From: Formosa sp. L2A11
Lineage (GTDB): Bacteria; Bacteroidota; Bacteroidia; Flavobacteriales; Flavobacteriaceae
NCBI RefSeq assembly: GCF_009796865.1
Contig: NZ_CP047028.1
Span: 806,001 to 870,000 of the forward strand
Length of the DNA: 64,000 bases
Direction of reading: 5' to 3'
Part shown: piece by piece, positions 26,678 through 35,599 of the stretch
Layout: each line of letters opens with the position of its first letter
How positions within the stretch are numbered: position 1 is the first letter of the stretch
Made by a program: the position numbers and the translations under genes
The notes under the pieces: model-generated
What the model saw: only the letters and a program-made list of their open reading frames with translations
What the model was told of the DNA's origin: nothing
The model's database searches: none

Positions 26678-27112
26678 ATGAAAACATCAGACCATTTAGG
26701 GCACACCAAGCGTACCCAAAAAGACTACTCTCTTTCTTTTAAACTTAAATTAGTTGAAGAATTAGAGCTTGGACTTCTTACAAAATCACAAGCTAAGCTT
26801 AAATATGGCATCCAAGGAGATTCTACAGTAACCAAATGGTTGCAAAAATATGGTAACTTTGATTGGGAACACCAATCTCCAAAAACGATGTCAAAAACTC
26901 CAGAACAAAAAATACTCGAATTAGAAGCTAAGGTTAAACTTCTAGAAAAGCAAAAGGCAAGAGCAGAACACCTTGCTGAACGTGCAGATAAGAAGGTTAT
27001 AATTTTTGATATGCTCGTAGATATGGCTGAAAAGGAATATGATATCGAAATCAGAAAAAATTACAAACCCGAGTTATCAAAAACTTCAAAGAAGACCAAA
27101 AAGAGACCATAA
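26678..27112 (+). CDS. IS3-family transposase OrfA
   Basis: This 144-residue DNA-binding subunit has a helix-turn-helix near 20-60 (FKLKLVEELELGLLTKSQAK, KYGIQGDSTVTKWLQKYG) and a leucine-zipper coiled coil (about 85-120; ILELEAKVKLLEKQKARAEH). In IS3 elements OrfA binds the inverted repeats, and the active transposase OrfAB is made by -1 frameshifting. A slippery A AAA AAT lies at 27055-27061 in the OrfA frame, and the OrfB frame is open from 27043. Confidence 0.92.
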   Translation: MKTSDHLGHTKRTQKDYSLSFKLKLVEELELGLLTKSQAKLKYGIQGDSTVTKWLQKYGNFDWEHQSPKTMSKTPEQKILELEAKVKLLEKQKARAEHLAERADKKVIIFDMLVDMAEKEYDIEIRKNYKPELSKTSKKTKKRP

Positions 27113-27978
27113 TCTCTTCCTGTGAATTACTCGGGGTAAATAGACAGGTTTATTACAGAGCTATAAAATCCAAAAAGCATAAGCAAAGCTTAGCAAAACA
27201 AGTTATAGCTATGGTACGTTCTGTTAGGAATTTAATGCCAAGGCTAGGCACAAGAAAATTATATTATATACTTAAAAATGAATTAAGCAAAGTACATGTA
27301 GGTAGAGATAAGTTGTTTAGAATACTCAAAGCAAACCACATGGTTATAAAACCTAAAAAGAGTTATCATATAACAACTGACTCTCATCATAGATTTAGAA
27401 AGCATAAGAATAAAATTAATGAGATAGAATTTAATCGTCCAGAACAGGTTTGGGTAAGCGATATCACCTACACTGGGAATAGAAAAAATCCGTCTTACCT
27501 TGCTTTAGTTACAGATGCATATTCAAAAAAAATAATGGGCTATGACATATCAAATAGTCTTGAAGTTGGAGGTTCTCTTAGAGCTCTTGAAATGGCTCTA
27601 AGAAAAAGAAGTTATAAAGACCAATCTTTAATACATCACTCAGACAGAGGTTTGCAGTATTGTTCTAATGATTATCAGAACTTGCTAAAAGACAAAAATA
27701 TTATTACAAGTATGACAGAGAAATATGATCCTTATGAAAATGCTATCGCAGAGCGTGTAAATGGTATTTTGAAACAAGAATTTGCAATAGCAACTTACGA
27801 TACCGATATAGAAACAAAGAAATTAATAATCAAAGATGCAGTCAATATTTACAATAGTTTAAGACCACATTTTTCTAATCATATGCGAACACCTGATATG
27901 ATGCATAAACAACAAAAATTAAAAAGAAAACAGTATAAATCAAAAAAGCTGAACAATCTTAAGATTGTTCAGCTTTAA
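27061..27978 (+). CDS. IS3-family transposase OrfB (catalytic part, made by -1 frameshift)
   Basis: The OrfB frame carries the HTH_21-like region (ISSCELLGVNRQVYYR, then MPRLGTRKLYYILKNEL) and an rve integrase core with all three catalytic acids: D in VWVSDITYT, D in HHSDRGLQY and E in NAIAERVNGILKQE. The first in-frame ATG is at 27211, but the conserved domain begins about 50 codons upstream. The protein is therefore most likely made as an OrfAB fusion after slippage at 27055-27061. It ends RKQYKSKKLNNLKIVQL, and the last codons form a perfect palindrome. Confidence 0.92.
   Translation, partial: LQTRVIKNFKEDQKETIISSCELLGVNRQVYYRAIKSKKHKQSLAKQVIAMVRSVRNLMPRLGTRKLYYILKNELSKVHVGRDKLFRILKANHMVIKPKKSYHITTDSHHRFRKHKNKINEIEFNRPEQVWVSDITYTGNRKNPSYLALVTDAYSKKIMGYDISNSLEVGGSLRALEMALRKRSYKDQSLIHHSDRGLQYCSNDYQNLLKDKNIITSMTEKYDPYENAIAERVNGILKQEFAIATYDTDIETKKLIIKDAVNIYNSLRPHFSNHMRTPDMMHKQQKLKRKQYKSKKLNNLKIVQL
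27942..27976 (-). terminator. Perfect 32-bp palindrome ending orfB, a terminator in the antisense direction
   Basis: Arms 27945-27960 and 27961-27976 are exact reverse complements. On the minus strand the stem is followed at once by six T; on the plus strand it is followed by AATTAATATT with no T-run. It would thus stop transcription entering the IS from the convergent lipoprotein gene better than it would stop the transposase mRNA. Confidence 0.7.
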
Positions 27979-28003
27979 TTAATATTTTTAATCCTTTAAT
28001 AAT

Positions 28004-28029
28004 CTGTATCGTTTATTCAGGACTAGACA
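28004..28029 (+). repeat. Right terminal inverted repeat of the IS3 element
   Basis: CTGTATCGTTTATTCAGGAC followed by TAGACA is the imperfect inverted copy of the left end (26638-26663). It ends 10 bases before the stop codon of the minus-strand lipoprotein gene. Confidence 0.85.
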
Positions 28030-28039
28030 ATATTTAAAA

Positions 28040-28948
28040 TTAATCGTTAAGTATCTCTGCGCCTTCTGGTGCTGCAAAGAAATTTTCTTCTACTGTTGGA
28101 GAAAAACTAATGTCTGTAACAATAATATTAGTAATGTATTCTCCTAGTCCATCTTTAGCTTCTGGTTTAGACCAATACGTTTTAAATCCTGTAGCTAGAA
28201 CAATACCATCTACAGTTGTTGTATCTTGAGTTACTGTAATTTTTTCTGGCGCATGCCCTCCATTTGGAAAATACTCAGGGTACGAAACAATGTATTTAAA
28301 AGCATCTACCAAATTAGTTTTTGAATTGATATACAAAATATAATAATCGTCTGGAGCAGATCCTATTCCGGCATCGTAAGTCACTTTAATTACTTTTTGC
28401 AATTCGCCTTTAAACTCTTGTTCTGGTAATAATTCTAAGTTTACACCTTGGCCATCTAATATAAATGGTTGTCCTGAAAAATATAATGGTGTTAAAGCCC
28501 AAAACTGAGTATCGTAAGTAAACGACGTACTGTCTTTAGCTACAACCCAAGCCTGTTTTCCGTCCCATCCGTAGCTATTTTCTGGATCTGAAATACTATG
28601 ATGTTTTGCTTTATTACTCCAAGTATCTATAGTTTGGTAAGAATCTCTAATCCCTTTTCCGCTTAATGGTTGGTAATCGAAATGCATAGAAAAATATCCG
28701 TTAGCGTACCATTTTTCTAATCCTCCATGTGCCTCCATTGCACTCCATAACACTTTACCTGCTTCTGTAGCGTTAAGTCTTTTATTTGCAGATGCAACTC
28801 TTTTTTGAATCCATGAATCTGGAATATTATATTCTGATTGAACTGTTTCAATATCTTCTTTAATAGTAGATGCTTTCTTAGGAGTTTCTTTACATGCCAC
28901 AAAACTTAGTGCTAAGCATAAACCTAAAAGGTAGTATGATGTTTTCAT
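28040..28948 (-). CDS. Lipoprotein of the DUF6503-like type
   Basis: The 302-residue protein has a lipoprotein signal (LCLALSFVAC, Cys 19) followed by a charged linker and a beta-rich domain. The segment AMEAHGGLEKWYANGYFSMHFDYQ is typical of a family I recall as DUF6503, seen mostly in Bacteroidota. The fold (long curved sheet, KVIKVTYDAGIG, DYYILYINSKTNLVDAF) looks like LolA/LppX-type lipid-binding domains, but that is only an impression. The function is unknown. It stands alone; the IS has inserted 10 bp after its stop codon and separated it from the terminator at 26587-26625. Confidence 0.65.
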   Translation of the reverse strand: MKTSYYLLGLCLALSFVACKETPKKASTIKEDIETVQSEYNIPDSWIQKRVASANKRLNATEAGKVLWSAMEAHGGLEKWYANGYFSMHFDYQPLSGKGIRDSYQTIDTWSNKAKHHSISDPENSYGWDGKQAWVVAKDSTSFTYDTQFWALTPLYFSGQPFILDGQGVNLELLPEQEFKGELQKVIKVTYDAGIGSAPDDYYILYINSKTNLVDAFKYIVSYPEYFPNGGHAPEKITVTQDTTTVDGIVLATGFKTYWSKPEAKDGLGEYITNIIVTDISFSPTVEENFFAAPEGAEILND

Positions 28949-29020
28949 TATATCTTTAGTTTAATTATTTTTAGTCGTATTAGATTCTTAAACTTTCAAT
29001 AAAATAATTCTAAGTATAAT

Positions 29021-29941
29021 TTATTTTAAAAAATTAATATTACGTTTTAATCCTGTAAACTTAGTCCGTTTCACTGCAGATTTCTGAAACACTTTTTTAA
29101 ATGTGTCTTCAGTAATTTCTTCCCAATCGTTTTTAGTCATCTCTAAAAGATCTGGATGCGGATTAAAAAGGGGTTCGTTATGTGGTTTAGAAAACCGATT
29201 CCACGGACACACATCTTGGCAAATGTCGCAACCAAACATCCAATCTTCAAACTTACTTTTTTCAGATTCAGGAAGCTGATCTTTTAATTCTATAGTAAAA
29301 TACGAGATGCATTTACTGCCATCTACAACATAAGGTTCTGTAATAGCGGCTGTCGGGCAAGCATCTATACATTTTGTACACGTGCCACAATGGTCTGTAG
29401 TTACACCATCGTAATCTAGTTCTAAATCTATAATTAATTCAGCAATAAAATAAAAAGAACCAACCTGCTGTGTTAGCAAATTACTGTGTTTACCAATCCA
29501 ACCTAAACCCGATTTTGCAGCCCAAGCTTTATCTAAAACAGGAGCAGAATCTACAAAAGCACGACCTTGAACGTCTCCTATTTCTGTTTGAATGGTATAA
29601 AGAAATTCTTTTAACTTCTCTTTTATTACAAAATGATAATCTGCGCCGTAAGCATATTTAGAGAGTTTAAATGTATCGCCTTTTTGAAAATCTTGCGGAT
29701 AATAATTAAGTAATAAAGACACTACAGATTTAGAACCTTCAACTAATTTGGTTGGATCTAAGCGCTTATCAAAATGATTTTCCAAGTATTGCATTTCTCC
29801 ATGGAAATTCTTATTTAAATACCGTTCTAATCGAGGTGCTTCTACTTCTAAAAACTCGGCTTTGCTAATACCACAAGATAAAAAACCGAGGCGTTTGGCT
29901 TCGGTTTTAATACGTTTAGTATGTAATTCTTTTTTATTCAA
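29021..29941 (-). CDS. queG: Epoxyqueuosine reductase
   Basis: The 306-residue enzyme has the conserved [19 protein letters not shown] region (catalytic Asp) and two [4Fe-4S] motifs, [15 protein letters not shown] and [12 protein letters not shown]. QueG reduces epoxyqueuosine to queuosine in tRNA, using cobalamin and iron-sulfur clusters. Length is somewhat short of the longer variants with HEAT repeats, but it is normal for the core type. The start overlaps the end of the upstream thioredoxin-like gene by 8 bases, so it belongs to the ruvB unit. Confidence 0.95.
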   Translation of the reverse strand: MNKKELHTKRIKTEAKRLGFLSCGISKAEFLEVEAPRLERYLNKNFHGEMQYLENHFDKRLDPTKLVEGSKSVVSLLLNYYPQDFQKGDTFKLSKYAYGADYHFVIKEKLKEFLYTIQTEIGDVQGRAFVDSAPVLDKAWAAKSGLGWIGKHSNLLTQQVGSFYFIAELIIDLELDYDGVTTDHCGTCTKCIDACPTAAITEPYVVDGSKCISYFTIELKDQLPESEKSKFEDWMFGCDICQDVCPWNRFSKPHNEPLFNPHPDLLEMTKNDWEEITEDTFKKVFQKSAVKRTKFTGLKRNINFLK

Positions 29942-30602
29942 GAGTTAGCAACTCATCTATAATTCCGTAGTCTTTAACACCAGAATAAACAATAGATTTA
30001 TTTTTATCTAATATTACAAAGAAAGGATAACTGTTTGTATTGAAAGATTTCATTACTGTGGATGCATTTGGAATAACTGTTGATTTTAAACCTTGAGAAC
30101 TAGCAAAAGTTTTTGCCTGATTCGCATTAGATTGTGTTAAAATAATAGAAGTAAATCCTTTACCTAAAGCAGCTTTTTCAACGTCTTTAATGCTTTCTAC
30201 ATTAATTCTTGGAAATTCAAGATCTAACTGTAAAATTACAACTGTGTATTTACTATCTACAGCACTTAAATCGAATACTGTATTGGTAATGTCTTTCTGT
30301 TTAATTGTAACCTGATCTTGATTTTCTTTTGTAGAATTAGTCACATTTGCATCTTTTACAAAATAATAAGATGTCGCATTACCATTTAAATCGGTATCCT
30401 TATCTAATAAACCTGACTTGGGATATTTTTCTATTAAAGGCCCTAAATCTTTCAGCTCTATTAATGCTTTTGTATCAAAATCATAAATAACAGTCGATTC
30501 ATTAATATGAATAGAACTTACAGATGTAAATTGACGTTGTTGTACTTTTTCTTGAGCAGAAACTGTAGATACAAATAATAAAAAAATAATTATATATTTC
30601 AT
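29934..30602 (-). CDS. Secreted thioredoxin-like protein without cysteines
   Basis: The 222-residue protein has a signal peptide ([17 protein letters not shown]). Its C-terminal half reads like a TlpA/thioredoxin fold: strand [13 protein letters not shown], helix, [39 protein letters not shown] with a likely cis-proline, and a final helix. No cysteine occurs anywhere, so it has no redox site. It lies 8 bp after ruvB and overlaps queG by 8 bases; the pairing may be only positional. I do not recognise a named family. Confidence 0.6.
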   Translation of the reverse strand: MKYIIIFLLFVSTVSAQEKVQQRQFTSVSSIHINESTVIYDFDTKALIELKDLGPLIEKYPKSGLLDKDTDLNGNATSYYFVKDANVTNSTKENQDQVTIKQKDITNTVFDLSAVDSKYTVVILQLDLEFPRINVESIKDVEKAALGKGFTSIILTQSNANQAKTFASSQGLKSTVIPNASTVMKSFNTNSYPFFVILDKNKSIVYSGVKDYGIIDELLTLE

Positions 30603-30610
30603 GATATAAT

Positions 30611-31633
30611 TTAAAATAAACCGCCCTGAACAGCGCCTTTTGTTCTTCCTAGATGTAAATATGCTGCTTCTGTAACTTCACGACCACGAGGCGTACGCAT
30701 AATGAATCCTTGCTGGATTAAAAATGGTTCGTAAACTTCTTCAATCGTTTCTGCACTTTCACTTACTGCAGTTGCTAAAGTTGTAATACCAACCGGACCT
30801 CCTTTAAATTTATCGATAATAGTCGTCAAGATCTTATTATCCATTTCATCTAAACCATGCGCATCTACATTCAATGCTTTTAGTCCAAATTTAGCAATAG
30901 CTAAATCTATAGATCCATTACCTTTAATCTCGGCAAAATCACGAATACGTCTTAATAATGCATTTGCAATACGTGGAGTACCACGACTACGACCAGCAAT
31001 TTCAATCGCTGCATCCATATCCATAGGAACTTCTAATATTTCTGAACTTCGCTGTACAATAGTAGATAACAATTCGGTCGAATAATATTGAAGTCGGCTA
31101 CTAATCCCGAAACGCGCACGCATAGGCGCCGTTAACAAACCAGAACGTGTAGTTGCTCCAATAAGTGTAAACGGGTTTAAATGAATTTGAACCGTTCTTG
31201 CGTTTGGTCCAGATTCAATCATAATATCTATTTTATAATCTTCCATTGCAGAATATAAATACTCTTCTACAATAGGACTAAGTCTGTGTATTTCATCAAT
31301 AAATAACACATCGCGTTCTTCAAGATTGGTAAGTAAACCAGCTAAATCTCCTGGCTTATCCAAAACAGGACCAGAAGTTACTTTTATACCAACACCCAAC
31401 TCGTTAGCCAGAATGTGAGCTAAAGTTGTTTTACCAAGTCCTGGAGGGCCATGAAACAAGGTGTGATCTAATGCATCTCCACGACGGTTTGCCGCTTCAA
31501 CAAAAATACTAAGATTCTCTAAAACCTGATCTTGACCCGCAAAATCATCAAACGATAAGGGTCTTAACGCTTTCTCTACATCTACCTCTTCTGGAGTAAA
31601 ATGTTCATTATCTGGATTCAAGTTTTCGTTCAT
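30611..31633 (-). CDS. ruvB: Holliday junction branch-migration helicase RuvB
   Basis: This 340-residue AAA+ ATPase has Walker A GPPGLGKT (62-69), Walker [10 protein letters not shown], sensor 1 in [11 protein letters not shown], the arginine finger region APMRARFG and a C-terminal winged helix ([16 protein letters not shown]). It drives branch migration with RuvA (21381-21962). It heads a unit with the thioredoxin-like gene and queG; the -7 box is at 31674-31681. Confidence 0.97.
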   Translation of the reverse strand: MNENLNPDNEHFTPEEVDVEKALRPLSFDDFAGQDQVLENLSIFVEAANRRGDALDHTLFHGPPGLGKTTLAHILANELGVGIKVTSGPVLDKPGDLAGLLTNLEERDVLFIDEIHRLSPIVEEYLYSAMEDYKIDIMIESGPNARTVQIHLNPFTLIGATTRSGLLTAPMRARFGISSRLQYYSTELLSTIVQRSSEILEVPMDMDAAIEIAGRSRGTPRIANALLRRIRDFAEIKGNGSIDLAIAKFGLKALNVDAHGLDEMDNKILTTIIDKFKGGPVGITTLATAVSESAETIEEVYEPFLIQQGFIMRTPRGREVTEAAYLHLGRTKGAVQGGLF

Positions 31634-31673
31634 AAAAAATGTTATTCTAAACTAAGGGAAGTTCTGCTTTCAA

Positions 31674-31681
31674 CAAATATA
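31674..31681 (-). promoter_or_regulatory. Candidate -7 box of ruvB
   Basis: The minus strand reads TATATTTG, a full match to TAnnTTTG, 41 bases upstream of ruvB. No clear -33 element is present. Confidence 0.5.
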
Positions 31682-31757
31682 GTAAAAATGCCAACTGAAA
31701 ATATTTTTACAATAGCTTATACTTTAAAACATATTTATACATTTTAAAAATTGCTTT

Positions 31758-31795
31758 ATTTAGATTAAATAAGAATAAAGAATTACATTTGCGGC
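31758..31795 (+). promoter_or_regulatory. Promoter and shared 17-bp element of the siderophore receptor gene
   Basis: ATTTAGATTAAATAAGA (31758-31774) is identical to 24594-24610. The -7 box TACATTTG (31784-31791) is followed by CGGC. The gap between element and -7 box is 9 bases here and 13 at the other site. The element covers the usual -33 area, which fits either a repressor or a specific activator. Confidence 0.6.
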
Positions 31796-31845
31796 TAATT
31801 TTTTTTAACACAAAAAAAAGCTTCTAAATTTAAAAAACAAAAAAA

Positions 31846-31875
31846 CCAGTATGACGTCGCCAAACTACATACTGG
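31846..31875 (+). other. Hairpin in the leader of the siderophore receptor mRNA
   Basis: An 8-bp perfect stem (CCAGTATG 31846-31853, CATACTGG 31868-31875) with a 14-base loop lies about 45 bases before the start codon. No T-run follows, so it is not a terminator. I do not recognise a riboswitch class. Confidence 0.5.
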
Positions 31876-31921
31876 ATTAATGCCTTTCTAACCTAATTAA
31901 AAGAACACGAAATCAAATATA

Positions 31922-34570
31922 ATGAATAATATAATAGGTACAAGAAGTTCCATAAACTTCACAAAAATAGTATTTTACATACTATGTTCTTTAATCTTTA
32001 AAAGTGTAAGTGCGCAAGATACAAAAGGAGAAATTTCAGGAACAGCTACTAACCAAGAAGGTTCTGCCCTTTCTAACGTATCCATTCAAGTAAAAGAAAC
32101 GGTTTTAGGAACTACAACTAATAATAACGGAACATTTAACCTTAACGCTCCTGTTGGTAAAATTACATTATCTGCATCTTACATGGGATATAAAACCATT
32201 GAGAAAACAATAGTACTGAACTCTAGTGAGATATATTATGTTGATTTTAAATTTATAAAAAAATCTGAAGACTTAGATGAAGTTTTAATTGAAGCACATC
32301 TTGATAAAGAAAAAATACCAACAGTATCTCGGTCTGCTACAAAAACGGCTATAACGTTAATGAATACGCCTGCTCCTGTTGTTGTTGTAGCTAGTTATTT
32401 ACTAGATCAACAAGCAAATAGTACCATACAAGAGAGTATAAGAAATATAAGTGGTGTTACTCAAGCAGGTAATAATTACAATATTGGAGATAATTTACTT
32501 ATTAGAGGTTTAGAATCTAGTTATTCTTACGACGGTATGTATGGTGGTGGTAGTTTAGGAAACACTTTTAATCCTGTACGTTCACAAACTAATATTGAAC
32601 GTATAGAAGTATTAAAAGGACCATCTACTGGACTTTATGGAATGGGAGCTGCAGGTGGAATTATAAACTTAATTGAGAAAAAACCATTAGATCATGAGCA
32701 ATATATTGTTGAAACTCGCTTTGGTAAATGGGGACATTATAAGGCTATGGTAGATTTGACAGCGCCTCTAACCGATAAATTAAGTTACCGTTTGGTAAGT
32801 GCTAGCGAAAGTGAAGATGGTTACAGAAATGTATCTTCTGAAAGGTTTGAAAACTATGGTGCCTTAAAGTTTAAGACAAACAAACACGAATTAATACTAT
32901 CTAGTGCCTATATAGAAGACGCCATTCAGATAGATCCAACAGGTAATCCTGTAAGATTAGTAACAACAAGTTTATTAGGCGATCCTGAAAACGGAGGTTA
33001 TGATTGGGAAAATTTAGTTAATGATACAGCTGAAGATGAAGACGGCGAATATTATGGAGTACAATTAACAGATGATCAAAGAAAAGTTTTAGCAAACTCC
33101 TTAGAAACCACAGATGGATATGAACCTTTTGATATTGGAGATGCAACCTTAGTATCGCCATTGGCAACACCAAATAAAGGAAAAGAATTTAGAGTAAAAT
33201 TACGTCACGAATGGCGACCTACAGAAACGTTTACAGCTACAAATCAAGTATTATATAGAAATTATAATTCAGATTATGTACGCCAAACGGGAGCTTTAAA
33301 TTATTCTTATTATCAAAATAATGGTGTAATTCATGACGGTACTCGTTCTCCCTTAATAATAGATAATGTTATTTACCCTTACGCAGCAAGACGTCAAGAA
33401 TACAGAATTGTACAAGCTCAAGAAAAAATGTTTCAATACTTTGGGGATTTTCAAAAAACTTGGGGCGCAAATAATGCATTACATGGAGAGCATTTATTAA
33501 GCATAAATTACGAAAACAGAAGTATTGATTATAGCCAATATTCTACTTGGGATACAGATGATAGTAGAGCAACTACTCCTGTTCCTTATATTTTAGATAT
33601 TAGAAATCCTAATTGGGCTTCTGGTAGTATTTGGGATTACGATCCGATTTTAAGATCTCAATATGAAAAAACGGTACAAGGATATGGTCTTGGGTTTCAG
33701 GAAGTATTCTATTACAATAAATTTACAGCACGAGCAGGTGGGGCATATTTAGGCACTAAACAAGATTATAAAGATCTTTATGATGATGGACAACTTGTAG
33801 ATTTTAATGATTCTGGTTTTGCTTACAATTTAGGTTTAAATTACAGAGCGATGAATCAATTATCTATATATGGTAATTATTCTATTGGAAGAACCGTTTA
33901 TAGTGTTACAGCTTCTTTAGATGGCGATGATCGTCCAGACTCAGAATCGAAATCTATAGATTTAGGAATGCGTTTTAAAAGCAAAGACAATAATTTATTG
34001 GCCTCACTTGTATTCTTTCAAACTGCTAGAACTAATCTACAATACGATAATGATGAATATGAAGACGATCCAAATTCTAACAATTACAATGTAAATGTAG
34101 ATAGATATTTTTATGATCAAGAAAACAGAACTGAGGGTATTGAATTAGATGTAAACTATGCGGTAACTAATTTCTTATCTTTAAATGCAAATGCAACATT
34201 TCAAGACCCTAAAACATTAGAAGGTGAAGATGTCACGGAAGAACAAACAAAAGGAGTCCCTAAAACATATGCTCGCTTTTGGAGTCAGTACAAGTATTTA
34301 CTAGGTAAAACAGAAAACCCATTAAGTTTTAATTTTGGAGTAAGTTATGAGAGTGAAAGATCTATTAACGGTTATAGTTTAGTAGATGCACACGTAGATA
34401 GCTATGTGATATTTGATGGTGCATTAGCTTATGAAATTGGAGATAAGTGGAATGTAAGATTAAATATTGATAACATTTTTGATACCAGATATTATGTAAA
34501 AGCGATGTATTCTGGAGCATTACCTGGAGAAACAAGAAATTTTCAACTTAGTGTGAGGTACAAATTATAA
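31922..34570 (+). CDS. TonB-dependent siderophore-type receptor
   Basis: The 882-residue protein has a long signal region ending LIFKSVSAQ. A carboxypeptidase-regulatory-like domain follows (about 38-120; GEISGTATNQEGSALSNVSI), then a TonB box near LDEVLIEAH, a plug domain (about 140-255; QESIRNISGVTQ, DNLLIRGLESS, RIEVLKGPSTGLYGMGAAGG) and a 22-strand-type barrel ending NFQLSVRYKL. The plug motifs match ferric-siderophore receptors. Energy would come from TonB (for example 12569-13288). No siderophore biosynthesis, ABC importer or PepSY reductase lies beside it, so the ligand is unknown. Its promoter shares a 17-bp element with the Omp85-like gene. Confidence 0.92.
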   Translation: MNNIIGTRSSINFTKIVFYILCSLIFKSVSAQDTKGEISGTATNQEGSALSNVSIQVKETVLGTTTNNNGTFNLNAPVGKITLSASYMGYKTIEKTIVLNSSEIYYVDFKFIKKSEDLDEVLIEAHLDKEKIPTVSRSATKTAITLMNTPAPVVVVASYLLDQQANSTIQESIRNISGVTQAGNNYNIGDNLLIRGLESSYSYDGMYGGGSLGNTFNPVRSQTNIERIEVLKGPSTGLYGMGAAGGIINLIEKKPLDHEQYIVETRFGKWGHYKAMVDLTAPLTDKLSYRLVSASESEDGYRNVSSERFENYGALKFKTNKHELILSSAYIEDAIQIDPTGNPVRLVTTSLLGDPENGGYDWENLVNDTAEDEDGEYYGVQLTDDQRKVLANSLETTDGYEPFDIGDATLVSPLATPNKGKEFRVKLRHEWRPTETFTATNQVLYRNYNSDYVRQTGALNYSYYQNNGVIHDGTRSPLIIDNVIYPYAARRQEYRIVQAQEKMFQYFGDFQKTWGANNALHGEHLLSINYENRSIDYSQYSTWDTDDSRATTPVPYILDIRNPNWASGSIWDYDPILRSQYEKTVQGYGLGFQEVFYYNKFTARAGGAYLGTKQDYKDLYDDGQLVDFNDSGFAYNLGLNYRAMNQLSIYGNYSIGRTVYSVTASLDGDDRPDSESKSIDLGMRFKSKDNNLLASLVFFQTARTNLQYDNDEYEDDPNSNNYNVNVDRYFYDQENRTEGIELDVNYAVTNFLSLNANATFQDPKTLEGEDVTEEQTKGVPKTYARFWSQYKYLLGKTENPLSFNFGVSYESERSINGYSLVDAHVDSYVIFDGALAYEIGDKWNVRLNIDNIFDTRYYVKAMYSGALPGETRNFQLSVRYKL

Positions 34571-34634
34571 AAATAGAATTAGTTTAATAATTCAAATTGA
34601 TAATTAACAGTATTCTATAAACTGTTTAAAATTT

Positions 34635-34670
34635 AAAAGTCTCAGAATAATTATATTTTTGAGACTTTTT
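34635..34670. terminator. Bidirectional terminator between receptor and nuclease genes
   Basis: A 10-bp stem (AAAAGTCTCA 34635-34644, TGAGACTTTT 34660-34669) is followed by more T on the plus strand and has an A-run before it for the minus strand. It serves both convergent genes. Confidence 0.85.
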
Positions 34671-34700
34671 TATTCGATTATATTAAAATTTATAGATGAA

Positions 34701-35516
34701 TTATCTAAAGCTCCATCCATCGGAATTTGCATTGCGCTCCAAATTTTCTTCTAAAGTATCGTCTAATCTCGGAAAGAAATCAATGCCAGTTTCAGCTTCA
34801 ATTTGATCTACAGAGACCATATAGCTCTTAATAGGTTTATGTTCGTTTGCTTTATTTGGGATTATAAAACCAATCATTTTACCACCGTTTGCATCGTCTT
34901 TAAATACTATCTTATAAAAATAGTTAGGAACTGCAACTGGATCTTTTCCTATCGTTTTTAAATTTTTATTTAAAACTCCCCCTGTAACCACATAAACAGC
35001 GTTATAAGATTTTGCCCATGTTCGTACCTGTTGCTCAAGATCGTTCCAAATACCAGCATTAAAATCGTGAAGTTGAGGTGAAATATTACTTGTTAAAAAG
35101 GTTTCATTATAAGAAGCTAAGGATTTCTTTCTATCTCCGGCGGGACATAGGTGTCCTTTATCATATCCTGACTTTTTATAACTTCTCCAATCTGCAGATT
35201 TTGTTTTCACAGCCTTATCTTCATTAAAATAAGGTCGTTTTCTATTATTATAAACAATATCAGATTTTTTTAATTCGTAAGCTACCCATTCTGCTTGTTC
35301 ATAATATTCATTATAAGATAAAGTGTATGTATTATGAAACACCACTTCACCTGTAGTAGAAGTTGGTAAATAATAAGCGTATTCTTTCTTATTACGAGAA
35401 TCTGAAACTTGGTAGTTATCTTCTAAGGCATTAGAATCTTCTATTTTTAAAAATTGTTCGTAAACAAAGACACCTATAATTAAAGCAATACCTATAGTGG
35501 ATAAAAATTTCTTCAT
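34701..35516 (-). CDS. DNA/RNA non-specific endonuclease (NucA/NUC1 family), exported
   Basis: The 271-residue protein has an N-terminal hydrophobic segment (about 6-22; signal peptide or anchor) and the beta-beta-alpha-metal nuclease domain. The motif is YDKGHLCPAGDRKKS (DRGH variant with Lys), with catalytic His, and the metal-binding Asn is in NISPQLHDFNAGIWNDLE. Such enzymes degrade nucleic acids outside the cytoplasm for nutrients or biofilm DNA. A terminator on each side isolates it from the oxidase operon upstream, so it is probably monocistronic. Confidence 0.92.
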   Translation of the reverse strand: MKKFLSTIGIALIIGVFVYEQFLKIEDSNALEDNYQVSDSRNKKEYAYYLPTSTTGEVVFHNTYTLSYNEYYEQAEWVAYELKKSDIVYNNRKRPYFNEDKAVKTKSADWRSYKKSGYDKGHLCPAGDRKKSLASYNETFLTSNISPQLHDFNAGIWNDLEQQVRTWAKSYNAVYVVTGGVLNKNLKTIGKDPVAVPNYFYKIVFKDDANGGKMIGFIIPNKANEHKPIKSYMVSVDQIEAETGIDFFPRLDDTLEENLERNANSDGWSFR

Positions 35517-35545
35517 AATATTTTTAACTGAGTATAATATATAAA

Positions 35546-35577
35546 AAAAGCCTTTTCAATAAAATGAAAAGGCTTTT
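35546..35577 (-). terminator. Terminator of the ACIII-cytochrome oxidase operon
   Basis: A 13-bp stem (arms 35546-35558 and 35565-35577) has a 6-base loop and an uninterrupted T-run on the minus strand, 22 bases beyond the stop of oxidase subunit I. Confidence 0.88.
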
Positions 35578-35599
35578 AAATATGTTAAGGAATTACGTT

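Larger units (their letters stand above)
26638..28029 (+). mobile_element. IS3-family insertion sequence, 1392 bp
   Basis: The element starts TGTC and ends GACA and is bounded by imperfect inverted repeats of about 26 bp. It carries overlapping orfA and orfB with a DDE transposase and a -1 frameshift window. It lies between two convergent genes, 13 bp after a terminator and 10 bp before the stop codon of the lipoprotein gene. The three bases next to each end are CTA and ATA, so no exact target duplication is visible. Both open frames are intact, so it may still be active. Confidence 0.92.

Noticed and set aside
28717..28902. Short minus-strand frame inside the lipoprotein gene
   Set aside because: It is an out-of-frame shadow of the lipoprotein coding sequence.
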